64,000 bases of DNA from Candidatus Cryptobacteroides excrementipullorum (lineage in GTDB: Bacteria; Bacteroidota; Bacteroidia; Bacteroidales; UBA932): NCBI GenBank assembly GCA_017695065.1, contig JADILZ010000079.1, forward strand, positions 1 through 64,000, given 5' to 3'. Position numbers and translations under genes: made by a program. Below are positions 34,317-43,160 of this stretch, piece after piece. The notes beneath the pieces are model-generated. The model ran no database searches. It had not been told where the DNA came from and saw only the letters and a program-made list of their open reading frames with translations. Within the stretch, counting starts at the first letter, position 1. The number at the start of each line of letters is the position of its first letter.

Positions 34317-34535
34317 CAACTTATATGCAGATTCCTGTAAGGCACTTCCCGCGTGTCGCAGGTAAGTCGAAGTACAGCCTCTGGAACAGGCTTCTGGGCC
34401 CTTTTGCCGACTGCTTTGCCTACAGATGGATGAAATCCAGATACATAAACTACTCAGTGAGCAGTACCGACCTTGTCCAGGACTCGCATGATACGGGATA
34501 CCTGACGGGAAAAATGTCTTAGAAGTACACATCCC

Positions 34536-35198
34536 ATGCAGTATTCCGTTTTCATCTATGTAATAGGCTTCACGGCACAGGTTTTCTTTTCAGCCCGTAC
34601 TCTTTTCCAGTGGATAAAGGCCGAGAAAGCCAGGTCTGTAGTCTCTCCCGCATCCTATTGGGTCCTGAGTGTGGCAGGTTCGTACCTCCTTTGTCTCTAC
34701 GGCTGGCTCAGGGATGACTTTTCCATCATCCTCGGCCAGTTCGTTTCGTATTACATATATCTGTGGAACCTCGGCGACAAGGGAATCTGGAAAAGGCTCC
34801 ACGCCATTGTAAAGGTTGTGCTTGTCTCTACCCCTATTGTGGCCGCAGTCTTCATGATGAAGGATTTCGGCGGCTTCGTGGACAATTTCTTCCGTAACGA
34901 CAATGTGCCTTTCGGCCTGGTGCTGTTCGGCTCCGCAGGCCAGATCATATTCACGTTGCGTTTTGTTTACCAGTGGATATACTCATTCAGGAGGCACCAC
35001 TCTTTCCTTCCTCGCGGATTCTGGATCATAAGCCTCATAGGCTCTGGACTTATCATATCATACGGTGTGTTCAGGCATGACCCCGTGCTTATACTGGGGC
35101 AGTCATTCGGTTTCATCGCCTACTGCCGCAACCTCTCCATCGGTAGAAAAGAGCGCAGGAGGAAGCGCACATCAGGGAATGCCGGCCCTGCTGCATAG
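34536..35198 (+). CDS. Double LAB_N-domain membrane protein (lipid A biosynthesis N-terminal domain)
   Basis: A 220-residue protein with about six hydrophobic segments, arranged as two copies of the three-helix LAB_N domain. Copy 1 has FSARTLFQWIKAEKARSVVS and SYLLCLYGWLRDDFSIILGQ. Copy 2 has FTLRFVYQWIYSFRRHHSFL and IISYGVFRHDPVLILGQSFG. This domain is otherwise known as a small protein or a fusion beside lipid A sugar-transfer genes. It lies between a polyprenyl-phosphate glycosyltransferase and an ArnT-like transferase, which supports a role in handling the lipid-linked sugar. The exact activity is not established. Confidence 0.88.
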   Translation: MQYSVFIYVIGFTAQVFFSARTLFQWIKAEKARSVVSPASYWVLSVAGSYLLCLYGWLRDDFSIILGQFVSYYIYLWNLGDKGIWKRLHAIVKVVLVSTPIVAAVFMMKDFGGFVDNFFRNDNVPFGLVLFGSAGQIIFTLRFVYQWIYSFRRHHSFLPRGFWIISLIGSGLIISYGVFRHDPVLILGQSFGFIAYCRNLSIGRKERRRKRTSGNAGPAA

Positions 35199-35238
35199 CC
35201 ATATTCATCCGGTTTCATTTACTTAAAACTGTCCGTAC

Positions 35239-36915
35239 ATGTCCATAAATAATAACTTTTTCAAGTCACATCCTGTCGCTATCACTGCCATTGTCATGGC
35301 GCTGTCCCTTGCACCGCTGATGGCTATGAGGGATTTCACTCCCGCCAACGAGCTCCGGTATCTCAGCATAGTGGACGAAGCGCTGGCCGAAGGGCACGTC
35401 TTCACCTTTTCCAACCAGGGGGAACCGTATGCAGACAAACCACCTCTTTATTTCTGGCTGATGATGCTCCTTAAACTGGTCACGGGCCATCACAACATGT
35501 TCGCACTCTCAATGCTTTCCTTCATTCCTTCGCTGGTCATCATCACGGTCATGGACAAATGGCTTGTCTCCGCGTCGGGAGGGGTGTCAGGTGTATCATT
35601 TGCAGACAGGCTTGCATCCTCTATGATGCTCGGGACCTCGGCCCTATTCCTCGGGATGTCTGTGTTCCTGAGGATGGATCTGCTGATGTGCATGTTCATT
35701 GTCCTTGCTCTCCATACATTTTACCGGCAATATACGGGTTCCGGGAATCCGGTGACTTCAGCCATTCTTCTTCCTGTGTACATATTCCTGGCGCTTTTTA
35801 CCAAGGGGCCTGTCGGACTGCTGGTCCCGCCTGCAGCAATACTGGTGTTCCTGCTTGCGGAAGGAAAAATCAGGGATGCCGGAAAATACCTGGGATTCAA
35901 GACTTGGGGCATCATCGCGCTTCTGTGTGCATTGTGGTTCACTGGAGTATGGATTGAAGGAGGGCGTCCGTACCTGGAGAACCTGCTGTTCCATCAGACA
36001 GTTGACAGGGCGGTCAACGCATTTCACCACAAGGAGCCGTTCTGGTACTATCTCGTGACTGTCTGGTATTCGGTCGCTCCGTATTCTCTTATGCTTGTGC
36101 CGGCTATGGCCATGTCCTTCTTCAGACGGCCCTTCGGTACATACTCGTCGTTCCCGTATATGGCCAGGAGCGCCATGCGCCTGTTCTCGGCCGTTTCCGT
36201 GACAACCCTGGTGATGCTTTCGGCATTCAGTTCCAAACTTGCAGTGTATCTTCTGCCGGTATTCCCTTTCCTCGTATATTTTTTCCCGCTCTACATGCGG
36301 GACAGGAAATGGGGCGTGTTTTATTCTGCTGCCATCGTCATTCCTGCTCTCGCTTTCGTGGCCGCGGGTGCGGGCGGGGCAGCAGTGCTGGCATCCGGCA
36401 GGATACCGGAGCTACGGGAATACGGGTTCCTGCATTCCCCGGCTGTCTATGCCGCACTGGCCGTGTTAGCTGCCGGCGGGATCGTTTCCGCCGTATATGC
36501 TGTCAAGGACAGGTCCTGGCAAAGACCTGTGGTATCGCTTGCGGCTTCGATGCTCGTATGCGTGCTTTTCGCCTCGGCGGTGATTCCTTCAGCTGACAGT
36601 TACATCGGCTACGGGGATATGTGCAGGACTGCGGAATCCATGGCTTCAGGGCTGGCCTCCCAAGGCGGTGCCAGCCAATGCCGGTATGTCACCCTGTATG
36701 TCTATCGCCCTGAGAACATGGATGCGTATCTGCATACCGATGTCATTGATTTCGGGCAGGATGCAGACGGCTATCTGGATTATTCAGACGGACCTCATGT
36801 CCTTATGGTACCAACGGAAAAGGTCATGGAAAATGAAAGGCTGTCCCGCCGCCTTTCCGGCGCGGAATGCCGGCAGTCAGGCAGGTACAGCCTCTATCTC
36901 ATGCCAGGCCGATGA
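35239..36915 (+). CDS. ArnT-like GT-C glycosyltransferase (lipid A sugar transferase)
   Basis: A 558-residue polytopic inner-membrane enzyme of the ArnT/PMT class, which moves a sugar from polyprenyl phosphate to lipid A or protein on the periplasmic side. The first periplasmic loop carries NELRYLSIVDEALAEGH (the usual DExRY appears as NELRY, so one acidic residue is replaced by Asn), then GEPYADKPPLYFWL. About eleven hydrophobic segments precede a soluble C-terminal part (about 450-558). It is the third gene of the operon. Its activity would need the sugar made by the frameshifted first gene. It overlaps the convergent ssb-like gene by 17 bp. Confidence 0.85.
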   Translation: MSINNNFFKSHPVAITAIVMALSLAPLMAMRDFTPANELRYLSIVDEALAEGHVFTFSNQGEPYADKPPLYFWLMMLLKLVTGHHNMFALSMLSFIPSLVIITVMDKWLVSASGGVSGVSFADRLASSMMLGTSALFLGMSVFLRMDLLMCMFIVLALHTFYRQYTGSGNPVTSAILLPVYIFLALFTKGPVGLLVPPAAILVFLLAEGKIRDAGKYLGFKTWGIIALLCALWFTGVWIEGGRPYLENLLFHQTVDRAVNAFHHKEPFWYYLVTVWYSVAPYSLMLVPAMAMSFFRRPFGTYSSFPYMARSAMRLFSAVSVTTLVMLSAFSSKLAVYLLPVFPFLVYFFPLYMRDRKWGVFYSAAIVIPALAFVAAGAGGAAVLASGRIPELREYGFLHSPAVYAALAVLAAGGIVSAVYAVKDRSWQRPVVSLAASMLVCVLFASAVIPSADSYIGYGDMCRTAESMASGLASQGGASQCRYVTLYVYRPENMDAYLHTDVIDFGQDADGYLDYSDGPHVLMVPTEKVMENERLSRRLSGAECRQSGRYSLYLMPGR

Positions 36916-37225
36916 TTTCCACCTTTGAGGCGACCACTTCATATACCGTCTTTTCGGTTCCGTCATTACCTGTGAACCTGGATGTCCTCAGCCGTCCTGT
37001 AACATAGACAGGAGCGCCTTTGACGATGGCGGAGAAATCCGGCATCCCTTTGCCGCCCCATGCTACAATGTTATGCCATGTGGTCTCCACCACGGCTTCG
37101 CTGTCCTTGCCTTTGTAAAGAAAATTCGTGGCCAGGGAGAATCTGGCCACCCTGTTTCCACCCACATCGGAGACACGCACATTCCCTACGTTCCCTCTCA
37201 ATTCGATTCTGTTCAACTGTTCCAT
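36899..37225 (-). CDS. Short single-stranded DNA-binding protein
   Basis: A 108-residue OB-fold protein of the SSB family: LNRIELRGNVGNVRV, FSLATNFLYKG, TTWHNIVAWGGKG, GAPVYVTGRLRTSRF. It is only the DNA-binding core. The Gly/Gln-rich linker and acidic C-terminal tip of housekeeping SSB are absent, so it may be an accessory or competence-type paralogue. The ATG at 37225 begins the family N-terminus. The longer frame to 37390 is AT-rich non-family sequence. A possible -7 box lies at 37295-37288 on the minus strand. Confidence 0.88.
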   Translation of the reverse strand: MEQLNRIELRGNVGNVRVSDVGGNRVARFSLATNFLYKGKDSEAVVETTWHNIVAWGGKGMPDFSAIVKGAPVYVTGRLRTSRFTGNDGTEKTVYEVVASKVEIIGLA

Positions 37226-37533
37226 AATGCATGTGTGTTTTGTTATGTGTCCTGGCCGGGACTGTGAGCGCTCTTGCCGACCGGGTGCAAAGTAATGCAG
37301 AATAATCCTGTTTTCCGACAGCTTCGTCCCTGTCCTTGGCTGATTTTTCTGTTTCTTTATAAAATTTCTCTTTTTTAATGTTTCCCGCATTGTACTCCAT
37401 ATTATTCAAATTCATTTAATTTCCGTAAAAAAGAGAAAAACTTTCCACGTATATGGCGCAGTTCGCCACATTTATTTTGACAAACGTTTTACCGGCTGCA
37501 CTTTTGGACCGTGAACTTAAAATATGCAGGTAT

Positions 37534-37965
37534 ATGAAAGTAAACGGTACTTTGTCTGTGGAGGACCACGGAGCCTTTCCTGTGTATCAGGACAGCCGCT
37601 CTGCTGCCGGCAGGTGTCTTGAATGCGGGGACGAGATAGTATATGGGCGGCTGGACAAGAAATTCTGCTGCAAGGAATGCAAGAACAGGTGGCACAACAG
37701 ACAGGCGAGGAACAGCCGAATCTTCAGGATGAAGGTCATGAACTCACTTGAGAAGAACTACCGGATACTTTCCGGCCTCATACGTGACGGGGTCACGGAC
37801 ATGGATGTCTCCACACTCAGCCAGATGGGGTTCAATTTCACCAATGTCACGGCCTGCCGCAAGGTCAGGAAACATACCGAAATGTGGTGTTTTGACATAA
37901 GATTTATCCTGACGGAATCATCCGTGAAGTCGATAAGCAGGGTGCTGCCTGTGGTTCTGCGGTAG
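37534..37965 (+). CDS. Conserved Bacteroidetes zinc-ribbon protein of unknown function
   Basis: About 143 residues from the ATG at 37534 (an open frame reaches back to 37453). A treble-clef/ribbon motif CLECGDE (C-x2-C), then FCCKECKNRWHNRQ (C-x2-C, with a third Cys), lies about residues 28-60. A helical and beta C-terminal part follows (LEKNYRILSGLIRDGVTDMD). Similar short proteins with this DNA-end-like zinc motif are widespread in Bacteroidetes with no assigned role. It is divergent from ssb and 88 bp before the M3 peptidase start. Confidence 0.65.
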   Translation: MKVNGTLSVEDHGAFPVYQDSRSAAGRCLECGDEIVYGRLDKKFCCKECKNRWHNRQARNSRIFRMKVMNSLEKNYRILSGLIRDGVTDMDVSTLSQMGFNFTNVTACRKVRKHTEMWCFDIRFILTESSVKSISRVLPVVLR

Positions 37966-37980
37966 AATTTCTTATATTTG
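37950..37980 (+). promoter_or_regulatory. Bacteroidetes-type promoter for the M3 peptidase
   Basis: TGTG (37950-37953, one mismatch to TTTG), 19 bases, TATATTTG (37973-37980). It overlaps the end of the zinc-ribbon gene and lies 73 bp before the peptidase start. Confidence 0.65.
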
Positions 37981-38009
37981 CATCCCGTCTGCCCGTGATT
38001 TGCGCGACA

Positions 38010-38047
38010 GGCAGGATTTCTGCAGAAAATCCGTTATTCATAATGTT
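38010..38047 (+). repeat. Partial hairpin-mosaic repeat (copy 4)
   Basis: GACAGGCAGGATTTCTGCAG and the following AAAATCCGTTATTCATAATG correspond to the last hairpin and the start of the AT segment of copy 2 (12902-12938). The GGATTT/AAATCC stem is kept around a different CTGCAG core. It lies in the 5' leader of the M3 peptidase gene, ending 6 bp before the ATG. Confidence 0.65.
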
Positions 38048-38053
38048 TTCAGA

Positions 38054-40093
38054 ATGGAGAATCCTTTATTGACAGAGTCTCCGCACAGATGCGGAGCCCC
38101 ACAGTTTGACAAAATCAGGAAAGAACACTATCTGCCGGCTTTTGAGGCCGGTATCAGGGAAGCCAGGGCCGAGGTAGATGCCATTGCCGCAAATCCTGAG
38201 AGCCCGGATTTCGCGAATACCGTTGAGGCGCTTGAATATAGTGGAAAGACTCTCGGAAGAGTGTCTGATGTATTCTTCAATCTCCTTGAGGCAGAGTCGG
38301 ATGACGAGATGCAGTCGATAGCTGAGAAGGTGTCGCCGATGCTGACGGATTATTCGATGTATGTGTCTCATAATCCTCTGCTTTTCAAGAGAGTGGAAGC
38401 CGTTTATAATAAGAGGGATTCCATGACCCTTGACAAGGACCAGAGGAAACTTCTTGAGAATACATACCGGTCCTTCTTCAGGAACGGGGCCTCGCTCGGG
38501 GAAAAGGAAAGGGAGTCTTACGGGGAATATGCCAGGGAGCTTTCCCTTCTGACACTGGCTTTCGGGAATAATGTCCTCAAGTCAACGAATGCATTCATCC
38601 TTCATATCCCAGATGTCTCCGGTCTGGACGGGCTTCCGGATTATCTGGTGGAGGCAGGTGCGGCTGAAGCCAGGGAAAGGGGGCTTGAAGGCTGGGTGTA
38701 CACCCTGAATTATCCGAGCTATGCCCCTTTCATGAAATACAGCAGGAGGCGTGACCTCCGCCGGAAGATGTATATGGCATACAATACCAAGGGCATAGGA
38801 GGGGATACGGACAATACATCTGTGCTGAAGGAGATTGTCAGCCTGCGCATGAAGATGTCATCCATGCTCGGTTACGGCACTTATGCCGATTATGTCCTTG
38901 AGGAGAACATGGCCAGGACACCGGAGACGGTGGAGAAATTCCTTTCCGGTCTCATGGAGCCCTCTCTACCGTTCGCCAGGGATGAAATCAGACAGATTTA
39001 CCGGTATGCAGCGGAGCACGGGTTTGAGGACAGCAGCATAATGCCTTGGGACTTCATGTTCTGGTCCGAACGTTACAAGGAGTCGGAGTTCTTTCTGGAT
39101 GAGGAGCTCCTTAAACCGTATTTCAGGCTTGAAGACTGTATCGCCGCGGTCTTTGACCTGGCCTCCAGGCTTTACGGAATCAGATTCATTGAGGCGGACG
39201 ACCTCCCGCGCTACCATGAGGATGTAAAAGTCTATGACGTCGTCGATGAGGACGGAAAGCAGCTGGCCATTCTGTACGCAGATTTCTTCCCGAGACAGGG
39301 GAAGCGAGGCGGGGCCTGGATGACAGAGTTCCGGGGACAGTGTGTCAGGGACGGGGTCGAGGAGAGGCCTGCTGTAAGCATCGTGACCAACTTCACCAAG
39401 CCGGGCGAAAACTCCCCGTCGCTCCTGACCCATGATGAACTCACCACTTTCCTGCATGAGTTCGGCCATGCGCTGCACGGCATTTTCGCGGAAGGCAGAT
39501 ATCCGTCTCTTACCGGAACATCAGTGGCGAGGGATTTTGTCGAGCTTCCTTCGCAGATTATGGAGAACTGGGCTTATGAGCCAGCTTATCTGAAAACATT
39601 TGCAAAGCATTACAGGACAGGAGAGCCTATTCCGGATGAACTTATCGGCCGGATTGTAAGGGCAAGGAATTTCCTGTCCGGCTACCAGCAGGTGCGTCAG
39701 CTCCAGTTCGGCATCATCGACATGGCGTGGCATACGCTTGAAGCCTTTCCGCAAGAGGACGCGCTCAGTTTCGAGAAAAAGGTCCTCGGGAAGTATGCCG
39801 TGATGCCGGATGTGCCTGGTGTGGCTGTATCTCCTGCTTTCAACCACATATTCTCCGGAGGATATGCCGCTGGATACTACTCTTACAAATGGGCCGAGGT
39901 ACTCGAGGCCGATGCATTTTCTCTTTTCAGGCAGAACGGGATATTTGACAGGGGAACAGCGCAGTCCTTCAGGGAGAACATCCTCTCGAAGGGCGGGACT
40001 GAAGACCCTGCTGTCCTTTACCGCAATTTCCGCGGACACGACCCGGATCCTTCTGCACTGATGGAGAAACTGGGACTTGCAGACCGTCAATGA
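38054..40093 (+). CDS. M3 family metallopeptidase (peptidyl-dipeptidase Dcp / oligopeptidase A type)
   Basis: A 679-residue zinc oligopeptidase: FLHEFGHALHG with His468 and the catalytic Glu, downstream third ligand in the LPSQIMENWAYEPAYLKTFA block, and the closing GGYAAGYYSYKWAEVLEADAF segment. It trims short peptides in the cytoplasm or periplasm. No signal peptide is seen from this start. The ATG at 38054 (MENPLLTES) is the family N-terminus. It overlaps by 4 bp the long frame holding the next gene, but the real start of that gene is later. Confidence 0.92.
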   Translation: MENPLLTESPHRCGAPQFDKIRKEHYLPAFEAGIREARAEVDAIAANPESPDFANTVEALEYSGKTLGRVSDVFFNLLEAESDDEMQSIAEKVSPMLTDYSMYVSHNPLLFKRVEAVYNKRDSMTLDKDQRKLLENTYRSFFRNGASLGEKERESYGEYARELSLLTLAFGNNVLKSTNAFILHIPDVSGLDGLPDYLVEAGAAEARERGLEGWVYTLNYPSYAPFMKYSRRRDLRRKMYMAYNTKGIGGDTDNTSVLKEIVSLRMKMSSMLGYGTYADYVLEENMARTPETVEKFLSGLMEPSLPFARDEIRQIYRYAAEHGFEDSSIMPWDFMFWSERYKESEFFLDEELLKPYFRLEDCIAAVFDLASRLYGIRFIEADDLPRYHEDVKVYDVVDEDGKQLAILYADFFPRQGKRGGAWMTEFRGQCVRDGVEERPAVSIVTNFTKPGENSPSLLTHDELTTFLHEFGHALHGIFAEGRYPSLTGTSVARDFVELPSQIMENWAYEPAYLKTFAKHYRTGEPIPDELIGRIVRARNFLSGYQQVRQLQFGIIDMAWHTLEAFPQEDALSFEKKVLGKYAVMPDVPGVAVSPAFNHIFSGGYAAGYYSYKWAEVLEADAFSLFRQNGIFDRGTAQSFRENILSKGGTEDPAVLYRNFRGHDPDPSALMEKLGLADRQ

Positions 40094-40212
40094 CATACCT
40101 GCTGATATGCCGTATATTCCGGTCTTTCCATGACATTCTTTTTTTTATTTGGCTCTTGATGCAACGGTATGCCGGTTTCCTGCATCTTAGGCCCGGAAAA
40201 TTGCAAAAGAAA

Positions 40213-41040
40213 ATGAGAACAGGAAAATATGTGCTGGTAATTGCGGCAGCCTGCATGGCGTTGCTCTGCAGTTGCAGCAAGCTCGAGTTTGCCGGAGTTT
40301 ATGACAGGGTAATGGTAGAGCTGGACCAGTCTTACACGGGCATAGATGTGTCGGACTGTATTGAAGTAAGGTATTCTGTAGATTGTGAGAGTGCTGCCAT
40401 AGAGGCTGATGTGAACCTCATACCTTATGTCGAGATTTATGAAAAAGGAAATACTCTGAAGATAGGGCTTGCCAAGGGGTTGAAGCTGGATGACGACGGA
40501 TGGAATTCGCTAAGGGTCGTGGTCACGTTGCCTTTCAGGCCAGAGGTCCGGTCAATCTCCCTTTCGGGGGCTGCCACTTTCATCTCGGATTTCCCTGTTA
40601 CTGGAGACAGGTTCAGTCTTGATGCCTCCGGTGCTTCGAGATTCACGGGAGATGTAGCCGCCGACATGGTGGCCATTGACCTTTCAGGCGCGAGTACCAT
40701 GGAATGCGGTTCTTTAATTTGCAGCAGGATGGACCTGTCTGCAGGAGGGGCTTCATCTGCAAGGCTTTCCGGGAAGGTGTCGTCATGCAGGATTTCACTT
40801 TCGGGTGCTTCTACGATGAAAGGTGTCCCGGATGTGCTCCCGTTTTCACTTGAACTGCATGACTGCAGCGGGTCCCTTTCAGGGGCAAGCTACGCGTCTT
40901 TCCGGAGCGACGGCAGTATATCCTGCTCACTTAGCGGCGCAAGTACCATAGTTTATATGGGAAATGCTGATATATCCCGCTCTCGTGTTTCCGGGGACGG
41001 ATCTGTCATAGAACTCGTGGATGACAGGTCTGATTACTGA
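40213..41040 (+). CDS. DUF2807 (GIN-domain) lipoprotein 1
   Basis: A 275-residue lipoprotein (signal MRTGKYVLVIAAACMALL, lipobox LCSC). The rest is a right-handed beta-helix-like domain with repeating LSGAS turns: ISLSGAATF, LDASGASRF, IDLSGASTME, ISLSGASTMK, CSLSGASTIV. This periodicity is the hallmark of the head-GIN/DUF2807 family, a cell-envelope family of unknown role. A longer frame to 40090 exists but the signal peptide starts at 40213. A paralogue follows after 134 bp. Confidence 0.85.
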   Translation: MRTGKYVLVIAAACMALLCSCSKLEFAGVYDRVMVELDQSYTGIDVSDCIEVRYSVDCESAAIEADVNLIPYVEIYEKGNTLKIGLAKGLKLDDDGWNSLRVVVTLPFRPEVRSISLSGAATFISDFPVTGDRFSLDASGASRFTGDVAADMVAIDLSGASTMECGSLICSRMDLSAGGASSARLSGKVSSCRISLSGASTMKGVPDVLPFSLELHDCSGSLSGASYASFRSDGSISCSLSGASTIVYMGNADISRSRVSGDGSVIELVDDRSDY

Positions 41041-41086
41041 CTCCATTGAAAAAAAACAGGTTGACTGCAACATTTCTGATATTTTT

Positions 41087-41135
41087 CCGGTCTGATATAC
41101 AGGTTTTGTATCAGACCGGTTGTCATTTATGACAA
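41087..41135. repeat. Two adjacent perfect hairpins between the DUF2807 genes
   Basis: CCGGTCTGATA (41087-41097) pairs with TATCAGACCGG (41109-41119). TTGTCAT-tt-ATGACAA (41120-41135) follows at once. Neither has a T run after it, so they may be leader RNA structure or operators for the second paralogue, which starts 40 bp later, rather than a terminator. Confidence 0.7.
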
Positions 41136-41174
41136 CGTAATCCAATGAATCAGACTTTTAAATCCAGACAGACT

Positions 41175-41969
41175 ATGAAAAGGAACATTTTTACTGCATT
41201 GTTGCTCTCCTCTCTGATTCTGTCCGCTTGCGGATCAGAGACCGTAATCGCGCTTTCCGGGAAGAAGATGGAAAAGACCTATGAAGTGTCTTCCTCATAC
41301 TCCGGACTTGAAGTCTCGGGAGCTGTACATGTGATGTATTCGTCGTCGGCAGATGAGGTAACGGTGATGGCGGATTCTTTAGTGATACCTTATGTGTATG
41401 TGGAAGAGTCAGGGAATACCCTGAAGGTCTATATGTCCTGGAAGCAGAATGTGTGGTTCAGGAGCGGAAATACGGGCAAGGTTTCTGTCATAGTGCCGGC
41501 AAGCCCATCCCTCGGGAGACTGAAAGTCAGCGGTGCTTCCTGCTTCAACAGCGATGTTGCAATAGAGGCTGACAGACTGACGGTTGACATCAGCGGGGCA
41601 TCAGATTTCAACGCTGACCTGAAGGCGGCTTCTGAACTTACGCTTGAAGCCAGCGGAGCCTCCGGAGTCAGGGCCTCAGTATCTGCCGGTATCCTCAATG
41701 CATATGTGAAAGGTGCGTCTGACATGTCGTTGAGCGGCAATGCAGACAGCTTCAATGTGACGGTGTCCGGGGCTTCCTCAGTATCTTCAGGGAAGGCATA
41801 TCTGGAGACGGATAACCTGACATGTGAAATTTCAGGGGCCAGCGACTGTCACGTGAAATGCAATGTGGCCGCTTCCGGCAAGGTGTCAGGGGCATCATCG
41901 CTTGTGGTGTACGGGGACGGCAAGGTGAATGTGTCTTCTTCCGGGGCCTCCAGTGTCAAGTCCCGTTAG
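41175..41969 (+). CDS. DUF2807 (GIN-domain) lipoprotein 2
   Basis: A 264-residue paralogue of the preceding gene: signal MKRNIFTALLLSSLILSACG with lipobox SAC, then the same solenoid of short beta strands with SGAS turns (LKVSGASCF, VDISGASDF, LEASGASGV, VTVSGASSV, CEISGASDC, GKVSGASSL). The strand spacing is about 18-22 residues. The tandem arrangement suggests duplication and possibly a hetero-oligomeric envelope structure. Start chosen at the signal peptide rather than 41145. Confidence 0.85.
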   Translation: MKRNIFTALLLSSLILSACGSETVIALSGKKMEKTYEVSSSYSGLEVSGAVHVMYSSSADEVTVMADSLVIPYVYVEESGNTLKVYMSWKQNVWFRSGNTGKVSVIVPASPSLGRLKVSGASCFNSDVAIEADRLTVDISGASDFNADLKAASELTLEASGASGVRASVSAGILNAYVKGASDMSLSGNADSFNVTVSGASSVSSGKAYLETDNLTCEISGASDCHVKCNVAASGKVSGASSLVVYGDGKVNVSSSGASSVKSR

Positions 41970-42025
41970 AATATAGCGGAGGCATCCATGGCGGGCAGGG
42001 CAAAAAACATTACGGTCCACCCGCC

Positions 42026-43117
42026 CTATTTCGGCGCAATCTTGTACAGGAATCCTGATATTATGGCATACAATATATTAGGTACCCAGAGTGCTATTCC
42101 TGGCGGAAGGAAATCAGTATGGACGAACATCTCGCTGAATTTCAGGAACAGGATATATGAAAAGCTGAGTGCTATTCCGATGCCGATGTTCCAGCCGATT
42201 CCTCCGCGCCTTTTTTTCGAGGAGAGCGATACGCCCATTACAGTGAGGATGAAGGCCGAGAACGGCAGGGCGAAGCGGGTATGCTTCTCGATCTGAGCCA
42301 GCTTCACGTTGTCGTCACCCCTCATTTTCTGCGTCTCGATAAGCTGGTTCAGTTCTTTGTATGAAAGTGTGGTCACGGTGTTTTTCGTCATGTAGAAGTC
42401 CGTTACGGACAGGTTGATGACCGTGTCGAGCCTGGCTCCGGAACGTATGTTGTCCGCGAGTGTCCCCGAGTAGTCCCTTATGAAGTATTTTTTCAGGGTC
42501 CATCCATTGAAGGTGCTGTCCCATACGGCTGTCTCGGCAGAGAGCTTGGACACCAGCCTGTTGTCCTTGACTTTCTCCAGGGTGAACTTGTAGGCTGTAT
42601 TGTTCCAGCGGCTGAACGATTCCACATACACGAACTCCCCTGGAGAGATCTGGTAGTGTACATCCCTTCCTGAATTCTGGTAGCTGGATTTTATATACTT
42701 GCTCTCGAATTCGTCCAGGATCTTGTTGGAGTTCGGGATTACAAACAGGTTCAATGCCAGGGAGAACATCGCTATGAGTGTGGCCGAGAACATATACGGC
42801 ACCATCATCCTGTGGAAACTTATGCCGCAGGAGAGGATGGCGATGATCTCCGAGTTGGCTGCCATCTTGGATGTGAAGAATATCACCGTTATGAACACGA
42901 ACAGCGGACTGAACATGTTCATGAAGTAAGGTATGAAATTCAGGTAATAGTCGAAGATGATGGCTTTCAGAGGTGCTTCGTGGGACACGAAATCGTCTAT
43001 CTTCTCGCTTATGTCGAAGATGATCACGATGCCGATTATGAGCAGCAGCGCGATGAAGAATGTGAAGATGAATTTCTTCACTATGTAAAGGTCCAGTATT
43101 CTCGGTTTCAGATCCAT
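42026..43117 (-). CDS. LptF/LptG family permease (YjgP/YjgQ)
   Basis: A 363-residue inner-membrane protein of the LPS export ABC transporter, which pulls LPS from the outer leaflet of the inner membrane into the LptA bridge. Three N-terminal hydrophobic segments (first starting LDLYIVKKFIFTFF), a periplasmic beta-jellyroll-like middle (about 130-250, with YVESFSRWNNTAYKFTLEKV) and three C-terminal segments fit the family. LptF and LptG cannot be told apart by eye. It follows tgt on the minus strand with a 43-bp gap, an order I recall from other Bacteroidetes. Confidence 0.9.
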   Translation of the reverse strand: MDLKPRILDLYIVKKFIFTFFIALLLIIGIVIIFDISEKIDDFVSHEAPLKAIIFDYYLNFIPYFMNMFSPLFVFITVIFFTSKMAANSEIIAILSCGISFHRMMVPYMFSATLIAMFSLALNLFVIPNSNKILDEFESKYIKSSYQNSGRDVHYQISPGEFVYVESFSRWNNTAYKFTLEKVKDNRLVSKLSAETAVWDSTFNGWTLKKYFIRDYSGTLADNIRSGARLDTVINLSVTDFYMTKNTVTTLSYKELNQLIETQKMRGDDNVKLAQIEKHTRFALPFSAFILTVMGVSLSSKKRRGGIGWNIGIGIALSFSYILFLKFSEMFVHTDFLPPGIALWVPNILYAIISGFLYKIAPK

Positions 43118-43160
43118 TCCCTGATACTGTTTAATTCATTCAATATATCATACCTCGGGC

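Larger units (their letters stand above)
33739..34522 (+). pseudogene. Polyprenyl-phosphate-type family 2 glycosyltransferase, frameshifted at a G9 tract (phase-off or error)
   Basis: A family 2 transferase of the dolichol-phosphate-mannose/ArnC type: TIIIPLYNEVENLPRL, FVDDGSSDGS and the IDADLQ metal motif. As given, translation runs through a first G9 tract (34087-34095, in frame) but leaves frame at a second G9 (34308-34316) and stops at 34365 (208 residues). With eight G the frame continues as IPVRHFPRVAGKSKYSLW to 34522 (about 260 residues), a classic family C-terminus, ending 13 bp before the next gene. It is therefore phase-variable, or the G count is a sequencing error. It leads a lipid A decoration operon. 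Start at 33739 by family fit. Confidence 0.85.

Noticed and set aside
34295..34522. Independent 75-residue gene
   Set aside because: Its residues continue the family 2 glycosyltransferase in the +1 frame after the G9 tract, so it is the 3' part of that gene.
41087..41119. Rho-independent terminator after the first DUF2807 gene
   Set aside because: The stem is strong but no T run follows on either strand. It is listed as a hairpin of unknown role instead.
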